From NCBI GenBank assembly GCA_024707365.1, contig JANPZV010000003.1:1-64000 (forward strand): a stretch of DNA of 64,000 nt, in the 5' to 3' direction. Below the pieces are notes generated by a model. That model ran no database searches. It was not told where the DNA came from and saw nothing but the letters and a program-made list of their open reading frames with translations. A program made the translations under genes and the position numbers. The DNA is from Terricaulis sp. GTDB taxonomy: Bacteria; Pseudomonadota; Alphaproteobacteria; Caulobacterales; Aquidulcibacteraceae. Within the stretch, counting starts at the first letter, position 1. Each line of letters starts with the position of its first letter. Shown here piece by piece: positions 56,279 to 64,000 of the stretch.

Positions 56279-56943
56279 GCCGCCTCCATCAATTCAAGCG
56301 CTTCACGGTCACGAACAATAACGTGGCGCGCGCAAGGCAGCGCGATGATGCGATCCCGCTCCATCTGCGTGAAGGCGCGCGAGACTGTTTCGATGGTCAG
56401 CGCCAGATAATCGGCAATATCAGCGCGCGACATCGGCAAGTCGAGATCGGCGTTGGCCTCGAAGCGATCGGTCAGATGCAGGATGAAGGCCGCCACGCGC
56501 TCGCTCGCGCCTTTGAGGCCAAGCACCAGTGCGTGCTCCTGCGCAGCGTGCAATTCGCGGGCGAAAAGCTGCGTCAGCGCGAGAGCCGCGCGCGGATCTT
56601 CGGCAACGGCGGCTTCGATGAGTGAGCGGCGCACGAGCGCAACCTCCGCGCCCGCGATTGATTCGGCGGAAAAGGAGTGGCGCGCGCCCGTCTCCAGGCC
56701 GAAAATGTCTCCAGGCAGGTGGAAGCCGAGGATTTGCCGCCGGCCATCGGCGGAGAACCTAATTGTGCGCACCGCGCCCGAGACAACGCGATAGACGTAT
56801 TCGGCTTTCTCGCCCGCGCCGAAGATCTCGGCGTTGCGGCCATAGCGCATGCGCACGCCCTGCAACGCCATGCCCGGCGCCAGCGAAATGCAATCGGAAA
56901 CGGAAAGGGCGGCGCCCGCAGTCTCAAAATTCAGATCACGCAT
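56275..56943 (-). CDS. fixK: Crp/Fnr-family regulator, FixK type
   Basis: This 222-residue regulator has a cyclic-nucleotide-like domain (RMRYGRNAEIFGAGEKAEYV, YRVVSGAVRTIRFSADGRRQ, ILGFHLPGDIFGLETG), a dimer helix and the DNA-binding MSRADIADYLALTIETVSRA, which carries the E-x-x-S-R contacts for TTGAT-type boxes. The N-terminal FNR cysteine set is absent (only SVSDCISL), so it is not a direct oxygen sensor. The second ATG (56943) is chosen because GGGAG precedes it by 6 bases. It is divergent from fixLJ and 3 kb from the cbb3 operon that bears a FixK box. Confidence 0.93.
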   Translation of the reverse strand: MRDLNFETAGAALSVSDCISLAPGMALQGVRMRYGRNAEIFGAGEKAEYVYRVVSGAVRTIRFSADGRRQILGFHLPGDIFGLETGARHSFSAESIAGAEVALVRRSLIEAAVAEDPRAALALTQLFARELHAAQEHALVLGLKGASERVAAFILHLTDRFEANADLDLPMSRADIADYLALTIETVSRAFTQMERDRIIALPCARHVIVRDREALELMEAA

Positions 56944-57012
56944 GGCCATCTCCCGTTCGGCTGGGCATGGCTACGCCTCTGCGTTGGCTCGGAAAATTCG
57001 GGGGGCAACGCT

Positions 57013-57028
57013 TAAGGGAAATCCCGTA
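57013..57028. promoter_or_regulatory. Imperfect palindrome between fixK and fixL
   Basis: TAAGGGAAATCCCGTA has symmetric arms GGGA/TCCC and TA/TA with one mismatched pair. It lies 70 bases upstream of the fixK start, in the divergent control region. FixJ binding here is plausible but only inferred. Confidence 0.35.
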
Positions 57029-57079
57029 GGCTAAACTGCCGCAGCTTGGCCGCGTCGGGCGGCGGCGCTAAAGGAGGCC

Positions 57080-58558
57080 ATGACGTTCGAGGCGCTCAGA
57101 GCCAGGGTTGGGGCCAGTGTCCGCGCCCATCCGCGTGCGGCGGCCTATTTTGGCGTCGCTGCGGCCAGCGCTTTGACTTTGCTGGTCGCGTTCTGGCTGA
57201 GGGCGCTTTCGGCCGATGCGCCGATGCTTTTGCTGTTCGCACCGATCGTTTGCGCTGGCGCGTTGCTTGGGGGGCTCGGGCCTGGGCTTGCGGCCGTGGC
57301 GTGCGGGGTCGGCGCTGGCGCATTGCTTGGCGCGCCGGCGATCGAGCAGAACGTCTTCCTCGTGCTCGGCGCACTTGTCGCGCTTGCGGGCGGGCGCCTC
57401 TACGCCAACCGCGCATTGGGTGAGCGCACATCGCGCGTGCTGGCCGAGCGCGAAGCGCATCTGCGCTCGATCTACGATACTGCGCCCGATGCGTTGATCG
57501 TGATTGATAGTCGCGGCGTGGTGCAGACATTCAGCGCCGCCGCGGAGCGTATTTTCGGATGGGGCGCCTCCGAGGTGCTTGGCCGCAACGTGCGCATGCT
57601 GATGCCCGAGCCGTTTCGCGCCGCGCATGACGGCTATATAGGCCATTATCTCGATACGGGCGAACGGCGCATCATTGGCATCGGCCGCATCGTTGTTGGC
57701 GCGCGCAAGGATGGATCGACCTTTCCGATGGAGCTTGCTGTGGGCGAGGTGCGCTCCGAGCGGGGGCGGCTGTTCACGGGGTTTGTCCGTGACCTGACCG
57801 AGCGCCAGGCCACCGAAACCCGCCTGCAGGAATTGCAGGCCGAACTCGTGCATATGTCGCGGCTCACCGCCATGGGCGAAATGGCCTCCGCGCTTGCGCA
57901 TGAGTTGAACCAGCCGCTCAGCGCCATGGCTAATTATTTGGGCGGCGCCCGCCGGCTGCTGGCGCGCCAACAAGGGGCCGATCCGCGCGCGGACGAGGCG
58001 CTAGAGAAGGCCGCCGGCCAAGCGCTGCGCGCGGGCGATATTATCCGCCGCTTGCGCGATTTTCTGGCGCGCGGCGAAGGGGAGCGCCACCATGAGAACC
58101 TCTCCAAGCTGGTGCAGGAAGCCTGCGCGTTGGCGCTGGTGGGCGCCAAGGAAACGGGCGTGCGCATTTCCTATCAGTTTGATCCGCAGATCGGCGCGGT
58201 TTTGGTTGATCGCGTCCAGATTCAGCAGGTGATTTTGAATCTCGTGCGCAACGCGCTTGATGCGATGGCGGGGCAAGAGGGGATGCGCGGCATAGAGGTG
58301 GAGACAAAACCGGGGGAGGAAGGCTTTGCGCTGGTCAGCGTAACCGACACCGGCCCCGGCGTGGACGAAGCGACGGCGCAGAAGCTGTTTCAGCCCTTCG
58401 TGACAACCAAACCGGAGGGCATGGGCGTCGGGCTTTCGATATCGCGCACGATTGTTGAGGCGCATGGCGGGCGTATCTGGTGCGAAGCTCATCCCGATGG
58501 CGGCGCCGTGTTCCGATTTACGGTGCGCCTCGCGCCGGCGGGAGGCGATGATGAGTGA
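57080..58558 (+). CDS. fixL: Oxygen-sensing histidine kinase FixL
   Basis: This 492-residue haem PAS kinase has N-terminal membrane helices at about 21-40, 48-70, 72-84 and 90-105. The PAS domain (about 125-245) contains [40 protein letters not shown] with haem-ligand His183, [20 protein letters not shown] with Arg203, and [13 protein letters not shown]. His183 and Arg203 are 20 apart, as are His200 and Arg220 of Bradyrhizobium FixL. The kinase part has [20 protein letters not shown] (phospho-His), [23 protein letters not shown] and [18 protein letters not shown]. It overlaps fixJ. Confidence 0.96.
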   Translation: MTFEALRARVGASVRAHPRAAAYFGVAAASALTLLVAFWLRALSADAPMLLLFAPIVCAGALLGGLGPGLAAVACGVGAGALLGAPAIEQNVFLVLGALVALAGGRLYANRALGERTSRVLAEREAHLRSIYDTAPDALIVIDSRGVVQTFSAAAERIFGWGASEVLGRNVRMLMPEPFRAAHDGYIGHYLDTGERRIIGIGRIVVGARKDGSTFPMELAVGEVRSERGRLFTGFVRDLTERQATETRLQELQAELVHMSRLTAMGEMASALAHELNQPLSAMANYLGGARRLLARQQGADPRADEALEKAAGQALRAGDIIRRLRDFLARGEGERHHENLSKLVQEACALALVGAKETGVRISYQFDPQIGAVLVDRVQIQQVILNLVRNALDAMAGQEGMRGIEVETKPGEEGFALVSVTDTGPGVDEATAQKLFQPFVTTKPEGMGVGLSISRTIVEAHGGRIWCEAHPDGGAVFRFTVRLAPAGGDDE

Positions 58559-59156
58559 GCAGACCGTCCATATCGTCGATGACGACGAGGCGATGCGGGA
58601 TTCACTGAGCTTTCTGCTTGGGGCCGAGGGCGTGGCGACGCAGGCTTATGAAAGCGCCGCCGCCCTGCTTGATGGCGGTGATCTGGCGTCAGGCTGCATC
58701 CTCACCGACATTCGCATGCCCGGCATGAGCGGGCTCGAATTGGTGGGTGAGCTTAAGCGCCGCGGCGTGACCCATCCTGTCATCGTGCTGACGGGCCACG
58801 CCGATGTCAGCCTCGCGGTGGAGGCCATGAAGGCGGGCGTGCATGATTTTTTGGAGAAGCCGTTTCAGGATGACGCGCTGTTGCGCGCCGTAAGGGCGGC
58901 GCTGCGGCGCGGGGCCGATGCGAGCGCCCGCCATCGCGAGCGCGCCGAGATCGACACCCATATCGCCGAGCTTACCCCGCGTGAACGGGATGTGTTTGAA
59001 GCGATTGTCTCCGGCGATTCCAACAAGGCAGCGGCCCTGCGCTTAGGCATAAGCCCGCGCACCGTGGAAATTTACCGCGCCAATGTGATGGCCAAAATGC
59101 GGGCGCAGACGCTATCGGATCTGGTGCGCATGGCGCTGCTGCGCGATCAGGTTTAG
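58551..59156 (+). CDS. fixJ: Response regulator FixJ
   Basis: This 201-residue regulator has the receiver [20 protein letters not shown] (acidic pair), [20 protein letters not shown] (phospho-Asp) and [13 protein letters not shown] (Lys). The LuxR-type output domain has [40 protein letters not shown] and [15 protein letters not shown]. The second ATG (58551) gives good spacing from GGAGG. It overlaps fixL by 8 bases and is convergent with the downstream oxidoreductase. FixJ normally activates fixK at low oxygen. Confidence 0.95.
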   Translation: MSEQTVHIVDDDEAMRDSLSFLLGAEGVATQAYESAAALLDGGDLASGCILTDIRMPGMSGLELVGELKRRGVTHPVIVLTGHADVSLAVEAMKAGVHDFLEKPFQDDALLRAVRAALRRGADASARHRERAEIDTHIAELTPRERDVFEAIVSGDSNKAAALRLGISPRTVEIYRANVMAKMRAQTLSDLVRMALLRDQV

Positions 59157-59728
59157 GCCGCGCGGCGGCCCAGTTCGCGTACTGTTTCGAGCCGCCGCGC
59201 ATGTGGCGCATCGGCTTTGGCTGCGCCGCCGAAATACGTCATGCGCACAGGGCCGATGCCGGCCAATCGCAATACGCTGCGTGCGAGCGCACGCACGCCA
59301 AAGCCGCCAAACCATAGCCGGTAAAGCAGCGCAGGCCCGCCCATCGTTACGATGAGGCGCGCAGAGCGCCCTTCCAGCTTTGAACGCCAGCCCTTGCTGT
59401 GATCGACCTCCGCGAAAAAGCTTGCGCGCCCCGCATGCTCAAGAAAGGCGTGGAGCAAGGCCGGCGCGCCGCCAAGCCAAAGCGGAAAAAGCAGCGTGAT
59501 GTGTTGCGCCCAGCTGATGTCCTCGCGCGCCGCCACAAGGCCGGGATCAATGGGCGGGGAGGCGAACTCGGCGCTGCTGCGCAAGAAGGTCAGTTGAAGA
59601 TCGGCGAGGCGGAGAAGGCGCACTTCGTGGCCCGATGCGCGGGCCCCGTGGGCGTAGGCTTCAGCCAAGGCGTGGCCCAAAGCAGGGTTTGGGTCTGGAT
59701 GGGCGTCTATTACCAGGATTTTGCTCAT
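59153..59728 (-). CDS. NAD(P)H oxidoreductase, flavodoxin-like fold (NQO/MdaB-like)
   Basis: This 191-residue protein has the start SKILVIDAHPDPNPALGHAL of the NAD(P)H:quinone oxidoreductase family. Further motifs are WAQHITLLFPLWLGGAPALL (FMN loop), FLEHAGRASFF, GRSARLIVTMGGPALLYRLW and YFGGAAKA. It probably reduces quinones with two electrons using FMN or FAD. The ATG at 59728 overlaps the stop of the small upstream membrane gene (ATGA), so both form a small operon divergent from the cbb3 genes. Confidence 0.88.
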   Translation of the reverse strand: MSKILVIDAHPDPNPALGHALAEAYAHGARASGHEVRLLRLADLQLTFLRSSAEFASPPIDPGLVAAREDISWAQHITLLFPLWLGGAPALLHAFLEHAGRASFFAEVDHSKGWRSKLEGRSARLIVTMGGPALLYRLWFGGFGVRALARSVLRLAGIGPVRMTYFGGAAKADAPHARRLETVRELGRRAA

Positions 59729-59970
59729 CGGCGGGGCTGCGCATGGTTTGGGGCCAGGCGCACCATGGCGGCGGCGAGCAAAAGCGCCGCAGCGCCCGTC
59801 AAACAGGCAGGGCAATGGCCCATGATGCTTATCTGGGTCTGCCCGCAAAAAGAGCGCGCAAGCGCCTGTTCAAGCGGGCTCAGCGTCAGCCCCTGAATGG
59901 TGCAGAGCGCCGCCGGCCAAAGCACCGCAGCGCCCGCCAGAATATGAGATGCAGCCTCACGCTTGGTCAT
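59725..59970 (-). CDS. Small membrane protein with HCPAC motif
   Basis: This 81-residue protein has two hydrophobic segments (about 9-26, ILAGAAVLWPAALCTIQG; about 56-70, LTGAAALLLAAAMVRLA). Between them is a loop with a Cys (SFCGQTQ) and the motif MGHCPACLTG. The Cys-Pro-Ala-Cys pair next to a His recalls thiol or metal sites, but no family is recognised. It is divergent from ccoN and shares the 142-base control region that contains the FixK box, so it may respond to low oxygen together with the overlapping oxidoreductase. Confidence 0.7.
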   Translation of the reverse strand: MTKREAASHILAGAAVLWPAALCTIQGLTLSPLEQALARSFCGQTQISIMGHCPACLTGAAALLLAAAMVRLAPNHAQPRR

Positions 59971-60021
59971 GACGGCCTCCGTTGCTGCGCTCAGCGTTTA
60001 ACGCGCACGTTTTGCCGCACC

Positions 60022-60035
60022 TTGCGCCGGATCAA
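60022..60035. promoter_or_regulatory. FixK/FNR box upstream of ccoN
   Basis: TTGCGCCGGATCAA fits the TTGAT-N4-ATCAA pattern with one perfect half-site and one TTGCG half-site. It lies 78 bases before the ccoN start and 52 before the divergent small membrane gene. Confidence 0.75.
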
Positions 60036-60112
60036 ATCGCGGCCAACGGCCCGCTGTTAGCCAAGCGGCTATCGCAGGGAATCGGGCCGCTGAGGCGGCT
60101 GGGGAGCGGCGC

Positions 60113-61771
60113 ATGAACGCGGAGATTGGCGGCAGGAAGGCATGGGGCGGCGACGCCTTGGCGATTTTTGTGATCATCTTGCTTGGGGCGTTCTACGCGC
60201 TCTGGGGCGCCGCGCACGCAACCGATCGCGCTTTTGCAATTCAAATGTGGACCGCGCTCGCCGCGTTTGTCGCGGGCGGGGTGATGCTTCTTTTCTTCAT
60301 CGGCGCGGGGCCGCGCGCCGATGATAGCGGCAAGTACGCGAACGGGGTGATCAAGGCCGGCGTAATCGCCTCGATGTTCTGGGGCGTCGCTGGGTTTCTC
60401 GTCGGCGTTATCATCGCCGCGCAATTGGCGTTTCCAAATATCCTCTATTTTGAAGATCTGGGCTGGACCAATTTTGGCCGCTTGCGGCCGCTGCACACCA
60501 GCGCGGTGATCTTCGCGTTCGGCGGCAATGTGCTGATCGCCACGAGCTTTTATGTCGTGCAGCGCACCTGCCGCGCGCGTTTGGCCGGCGGGCTTTGGCC
60601 GTGGTTTGTGTTCTGGGGCTATCAGCTCGTGATCGTGATGGCCGGCACGGGCTATCTGCTCGGCATCACGCAAGGGCGCGAATACGCCGAGCTGCCTTGG
60701 TACACCGATATTTGGCTCACCATCGTCTGGGTTGCGTACCTGCTTGTCTTTCTCGCCACGATTTGGCGGCGTGAGGAAAAGCATATCTATGTGGCGAACT
60801 GGTTTTACCTCGCCTTCATCGTGACGATCGCGATGCTGCATATCGTCAACAATCTGGCGATCCCGGTGAGCTTTGCGAGCTGGTTTTCCTATTCAGCCTT
60901 CGCCGGCGTGCAGGATGCGCTGACGCAATGGTGGTACGGCCACAATGCCGTGGGCTTTTTCCTCACCGCCGGCTTTCTCGGCCTCATGTATTACTTCATC
61001 CCGAAGCAGGCTGAGCGCCCTGTCTATTCCTACCGGCTTTCGATCATCCATTTTTGGGCGCTGATCTTTCTTTATATCTGGGCGGGCCCGCACCATCTGC
61101 ATTACACCGCGCTGCCGCAATGGGCGCAGACGCTGGGCTTCACGTTCTCGATCATATTATGGATGCCAAGCTGGGGCGGCATGATCAATGGCCTCATGAC
61201 GCTCTCTGGCGCGTGGGACAAGCTGCGCACTGATCCTGTGCTGCGCATGATGGTGGTGGCCGTCGCCTTCTACGGCATGAGCACGTTTGAAGGGCCGGTG
61301 ATGTCGATCCGTGCGGTCAACTCGCTCTCGCACTATACAGATTGGACGATCGGGCACGTCCATTCAGGTGCGCTTGGCTGGGTGGGCTATATCAGCTTTG
61401 GCGCGCTCTATTGCCTTGTGCCGTGGCTATGGAAGCGCAAAGCGCTGTTTTCCAACGCGCTGGTGGAATGGCATTTCTGGCTCTCGACGATCGGCATCGT
61501 GCTTTACATCACCTCGATGTGGGTGGCGGGCGTGATGCAAGGGCTGATGTGGCGCGCCTATAATGAGCTCGGCTTCCTCGAATACGCTTTCGTCGAAAGC
61601 GTGGAAGCGATGAACCCGTACTACATCATCCGCGCGTTGGGCGGGGTGTTGTTCCTCTTGGGCGCGCTCGTGATGGCTTACAATTTGTGGCGCACCGCGC
61701 GCGGCGATGCGCCCGCGCATGAGCGTGAAACCGATCGGCCCGCGCAAGCGGCGCCCGTGGCGGCTGAGTAG
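60113..61771 (+). CDS. ccoN: cbb3-type cytochrome c oxidase subunit I
   Basis: This 552-residue catalytic subunit of the high-affinity haem-copper oxidase has about 14 helices. Visible are [20 protein letters not shown] (low-spin haem His), [20 protein letters not shown] (Cu-B His with the cbb3 Tyr-Gly-His region), [20 protein letters not shown] (His-His), [20 protein letters not shown] (haem ligands) and a C-terminal cytoplasmic tail. All haem and copper histidines are seen. It is the first gene of ccoNOQP, preceded by a FixK box. Confidence 0.97.
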   Translation: MNAEIGGRKAWGGDALAIFVIILLGAFYALWGAAHATDRAFAIQMWTALAAFVAGGVMLLFFIGAGPRADDSGKYANGVIKAGVIASMFWGVAGFLVGVIIAAQLAFPNILYFEDLGWTNFGRLRPLHTSAVIFAFGGNVLIATSFYVVQRTCRARLAGGLWPWFVFWGYQLVIVMAGTGYLLGITQGREYAELPWYTDIWLTIVWVAYLLVFLATIWRREEKHIYVANWFYLAFIVTIAMLHIVNNLAIPVSFASWFSYSAFAGVQDALTQWWYGHNAVGFFLTAGFLGLMYYFIPKQAERPVYSYRLSIIHFWALIFLYIWAGPHHLHYTALPQWAQTLGFTFSIILWMPSWGGMINGLMTLSGAWDKLRTDPVLRMMVVAVAFYGMSTFEGPVMSIRAVNSLSHYTDWTIGHVHSGALGWVGYISFGALYCLVPWLWKRKALFSNALVEWHFWLSTIGIVLYITSMWVAGVMQGLMWRAYNELGFLEYAFVESVEAMNPYYIIRALGGVLFLLGALVMAYNLWRTARGDAPAHERETDRPAQAAPVAAE

Positions 61772-61782
61772 GGGCGCGGCGC

Positions 61783-62519
61783 ATGTGGAATTTACACAGA
61801 TGGTTTGAACGCCACACGATGATCCTGCTCGTCGGGATTCTGGTGGTGGTGTCGATCGGCGGGCTGGTGCAAATTACTCCGCTGTTCTTCATCGAATCCA
61901 CGATCGAGCGGGTTGAGGGCGTGCGCCCGTACACCCCGCTCGAACTCGCCGGACGGCAAGTCTATATCCGCGAAGGCTGCTATACTTGCCATTCGCAGAT
62001 GATCCGCCCGCTGCGCGACGAGGTCGAACGCTATGGCCATTATTCGCTCGCGGCCGAGAGCATGTACGATCGGCCCTTCCAATGGGGCTCAAAAGCGCAC
62101 AGGCCCCGATCTTGCGCGCGTGGGCGGCCGCTATTCGGACGAATGGCATCGCGCGCACATGGAAGATCCGCGCTCGGTGGTGCCGGAATCTGTGATGCCG
62201 CCTTATGCGTTCCTTGCGAACGCCGATCTCGACGTTGCGCGTATGGGCGATCACTTGCGCGTCAACCGCACGCTCGGGGTGCCGTACACCGATGAGCAGT
62301 TGGCGAACGCAGCGCTTGATGCGCGCGCGCAAGCCGAGCCGCTGGGCTCCAACGCGTACGATTTTGAGCAGCGCTACCCAGGCGCCGCGGTGCGCGATTT
62401 CGACGGCAATCCCGCGCGCGTGACAGAGATGGATGCGCTGATCGCGTATCTGCAAATGCTGGGCGCGGGCGTGGATTTTCAAAACCTACCAGGCCGACGC
62501 GCCTGAAAATCGCAGGTGA
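61783..62519 (+). CDS. ccoO: cbb3-type cytochrome c oxidase subunit II (two single-base insertions)
   Basis: This membrane-anchored mono-haem cytochrome c has an N-terminal helix [39 protein letters not shown] with the CxxCH haem site, and [20 protein letters not shown]. The next frame has [20 protein letters not shown] and SVMPPYAFL with the axial Met. One A is extra in 62091-62094 and one T is extra in 62476-62479. Removing both gives about 244 residues ending [14 protein letters not shown], the family ending, with the stop at 62517-62519 just before ccoQ. Confidence 0.95.
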
Positions 62520-62523
62520 GGCC

Positions 62524-62688
62524 ATGGATTATCTCGCGATTTCACAATTCGCCGCGACTTGGGGGCTCGTGCTGCTTTGCGGTGGGTTTGCAGCGGCGCT
62601 GATCTACGCGCTCTGGCCGGGCAACAAGGATAAATTCAGCCGCGCCGCCCAAGCGCCGCTCGACGATGGGGACGATGATGGCCGGTGA
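62524..62688 (+). CDS. ccoQ: cbb3-type oxidase subunit CcoQ
   Basis: This 54-residue, single-helix subunit stabilises the complex. The start MDYLAISQFAATWGLVLLCG is followed by GFAAALIYALWPGNKDKFSR and an acidic end (LDDGDDDGR). It lies 4 bases after the corrected ccoO stop, preceded by GCAGGTGAGG, and overlaps ccoP by 11 bases. Confidence 0.9.
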   Translation: MDYLAISQFAATWGLVLLCGGFAAALIYALWPGNKDKFSRAAQAPLDDGDDDGR

Positions 62689-63613
62689 GAGAGAGCGCGA
62701 TGATATCACCGGCACCGAGACGACCGGCCACGAATGGGATGGCATCAAGGAGCTGGATAATCCGCTGCCGCGTTGGTGGCTGTACATTTTCTACGCCTGC
62801 ATCGTGGCCTCAGTGATTTATTGGGTGCTGATGCCGGCGTGGCCGCTCGCCAATTCATACACCAAGGGTATTCTCGATTGGTCTGATCGCGACAATGTCG
62901 CCGTCGAAATTCAAAAACTGCGCGGCGCGCGTGCGCCCATGTTCGCCCGCCTTGCTGAGGCAAGCGCGGCCGACATCGCCGCAGATCCTGAGCTGCAAAC
63001 CTTCGCACGCGCAGCCGGCGAGGCTGTGTTCGGCGATTATTGCCGCACCTGCCATGGCGCGGGCGGCGCCGGGGCGCCCGGCTATCCGGTGCTTGCTGAT
63101 GATGTGTGGATCTGGGGTGGGTCGCTTTCGGAGATCGAGCATACGCTGCGCGTCGGCGTGCGCGCCGATCACCCCCAGACGCGTTTCTCGCAGATGCCAG
63201 CCTTCGGGCGTGATGGCCTGCTGAGCCCGCGCGAGGTCAGCGATGTCACAGAATACACCATTTCCATCTCCGCCGCGCGCACCCGCTTGGCGCCGGACGC
63301 CGCCGCTGCGGGGCGCGGCGCTGCAATCTATGACGCGCAATGTGCGATCTGCCACGGGCCGAGCGGCGCGGGCGATCGCAGCGTCGGCGCGCCGAGCCTC
63401 AACGATGATTTGTGGCTCTATGGCGGCTCGCGCGATGAAATCCGCCGGCAGATCGAAACGGGACGCGCCGGCGTGATGCCCGCATGGGAAGCGCGGTTCG
63501 ATGCGGGCACGCTGCGCGCGCTGGCCTACTATGTTCATGAGATGGGCGGTGGTGAATTGGACGCAGCGCCTGCGCCAACGCAAAGCCAAGCGCCGCCCGC
63601 AGCGCCAGAATGA
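62678..63613 (+). CDS. ccoP: cbb3-type cytochrome c oxidase subunit III (di-haem)
   Basis: This protein of about 311 residues has the N-terminal family signature ITGTETTGHEWDGIKELDNP and PLPRWWLYIFYACIVASVIY (helix), then two cytochrome c domains with FGDYCRTCHGAGGAG and YDAQCAICHGPSGAG. The axial methionines are in RFSQMPAFG and GVMPAWEAR. ATG choices are 62666, 62675 and 62678; the last is best spaced from GGGGA. It ends with an alanine/proline tail and is followed 4 bases later by ccoG. Confidence 0.95.
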   Translation: MAGERERDDITGTETTGHEWDGIKELDNPLPRWWLYIFYACIVASVIYWVLMPAWPLANSYTKGILDWSDRDNVAVEIQKLRGARAPMFARLAEASAADIAADPELQTFARAAGEAVFGDYCRTCHGAGGAGAPGYPVLADDVWIWGGSLSEIEHTLRVGVRADHPQTRFSQMPAFGRDGLLSPREVSDVTEYTISISAARTRLAPDAAAAGRGAAIYDAQCAICHGPSGAGDRSVGAPSLNDDLWLYGGSRDEIRRQIETGRAGVMPAWEARFDAGTLRALAYYVHEMGGGELDAAPAPTQSQAPPAAPE

Positions 63614-63617
63614 GGCG

Positions 63618-64000
63618 ATGAGCAAAGTCACCCTCATTCCGCGCAAGCCAGAGGGCGAGCACGCGATTGACGTGCGTGCCGTCAATTCTGGAGAGGCGCG
63701 CGCGCTTTATAAAAAGCGTGAGCAGATTTACCCTAAGCTGGCGCACGGGCTTTATCGCAACCTGAAATGGGCGGCGATGATTGTTCTGCTGGCGATCTAT
63801 TACGTCACGCCCTGGCTGCGCTGGGACAGGGGCGATGGCCGCCCTGACCAGGCCGTGCTCATCGATTTCGAGGGGCGCAGGTTCTATTTCTTCTTCATCG
63901 AGCTATGGCCGCAGGAGGTTTATTACTTCGCGGGTCTGCTCATCATGGGCGCATTCGCCATCTTCCTATCGTCCGCGCTGTTTGGCCGTGTCTGGTGCGG
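63618..64000 (+). CDS. ccoG: Cytochrome oxidase maturation protein CcoG (FixG/RdxA), cut by window end
   Basis: This is the first 127 codons of a membrane iron-sulfur protein that reduces copper for cbb3 assembly. Seen are ALYKKREQIYPKLAHGLYRN, MIVLLAIYYVTPWLRWDRG, AVLIDFEGRRFYFFFIELWP and LIMGAFAIFLSSALFGRVWC, typical of the family before its ferredoxin domain. The frame is open to base 64000. It follows ccoP by 4 bases. Confidence 0.95.
   Translation, partial: MSKVTLIPRKPEGEHAIDVRAVNSGEARALYKKREQIYPKLAHGLYRNLKWAAMIVLLAIYYVTPWLRWDRGDGRPDQAVLIDFEGRRFYFFFIELWPQEVYYFAGLLIMGAFAIFLSSALFGRVWC

Overview
The window is a high-GC chromosome segment, most likely from an alphaproteobacterium of the Caulobacterales/Maricaulales/Hyphomonadaceae type. 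This placement is inferred from the FixLJ-FixK-cbb3 oxidase block, the one-step ilv-leu cluster, the AST arginine pathway and the general protein style. Nearly all sequence is coding, and genes in operons typically overlap by one to a few bases.

Layout. 1-3.6 kb: end of a nitronate monooxygenase gene, a three-gene cassette of small membrane/lipoprotein genes with a phage-lysis look, glpK and tRNA-Lys. 3.6-10.7 kb: a small membrane protein, an OmpA-type porin and an arginine succinyltransferase (AST) operon (M20 hydrolase-astA-astD-astB). 10.7-20 kb: hspQ, ppx/gppA-rlmE, guaB, rsmB, some unrecognised or accessory genes, and guaA. 20.0-23.3 kb: a horizontally acquired sulfonamide-resistance module (ISCR2, truncated glmM, sul2). 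It sits at the 3' end of guaA between 16-bp direct repeats and looks like a remnant of a GIsul2-type island. 23.4-29.6 kb: a NarL-type sensor/regulator pair, a copper operon (copA-copB-copC) and an Rrf2 regulator. 29.6-38.1 kb (minus strand): ilvD-ilvC-ilvB-ilvH-leuC-leuD-leuB, preceded by a short leader ORF and a strong terminator 28 bases before ilvD, which implies attenuation. 38.1-47.1 kb (minus strand): an MFS transporter, then a complete histidine operon read as trpR-like regulator-hisG-hisD-[hisC-like/hisB]-hisH-hisA-hisF-hisIE-hisC. 47.2-56.3 kb: a LysR regulator and a full sulfate assimilation block (cysI, DUF934-cysH, cysD, cysN, siroheme genes, TauE exporter, ferredoxin-NADP reductase). 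56.3-64 kb: oxygen sensing (fixK, fixL, fixJ) and the cbb3 oxidase operon ccoNOQP-ccoG, cut by the window end.

The strongest points are these. (1) The ISCR2-sul2 module at the guaA attachment site. (2) A HisB protein carrying a degenerate, lysine-less HisC-like domain at its N-terminus, inside a gammaproteobacterial-style his operon led by a leaderless TrpR-family gene with its own palindrome. (3) The ilv leader/attenuator. (4) An AST operon with an M20 peptidase where AstE might be expected.

A caution covers everything. About 21 small insertions or deletions, mostly in homopolymers or GC dinucleotide runs, break about 15 otherwise intact and often essential genes. This pattern fits an unpolished long-read assembly better than real gene decay. 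I therefore annotate those genes as single CDS across the frameshift and give each site.
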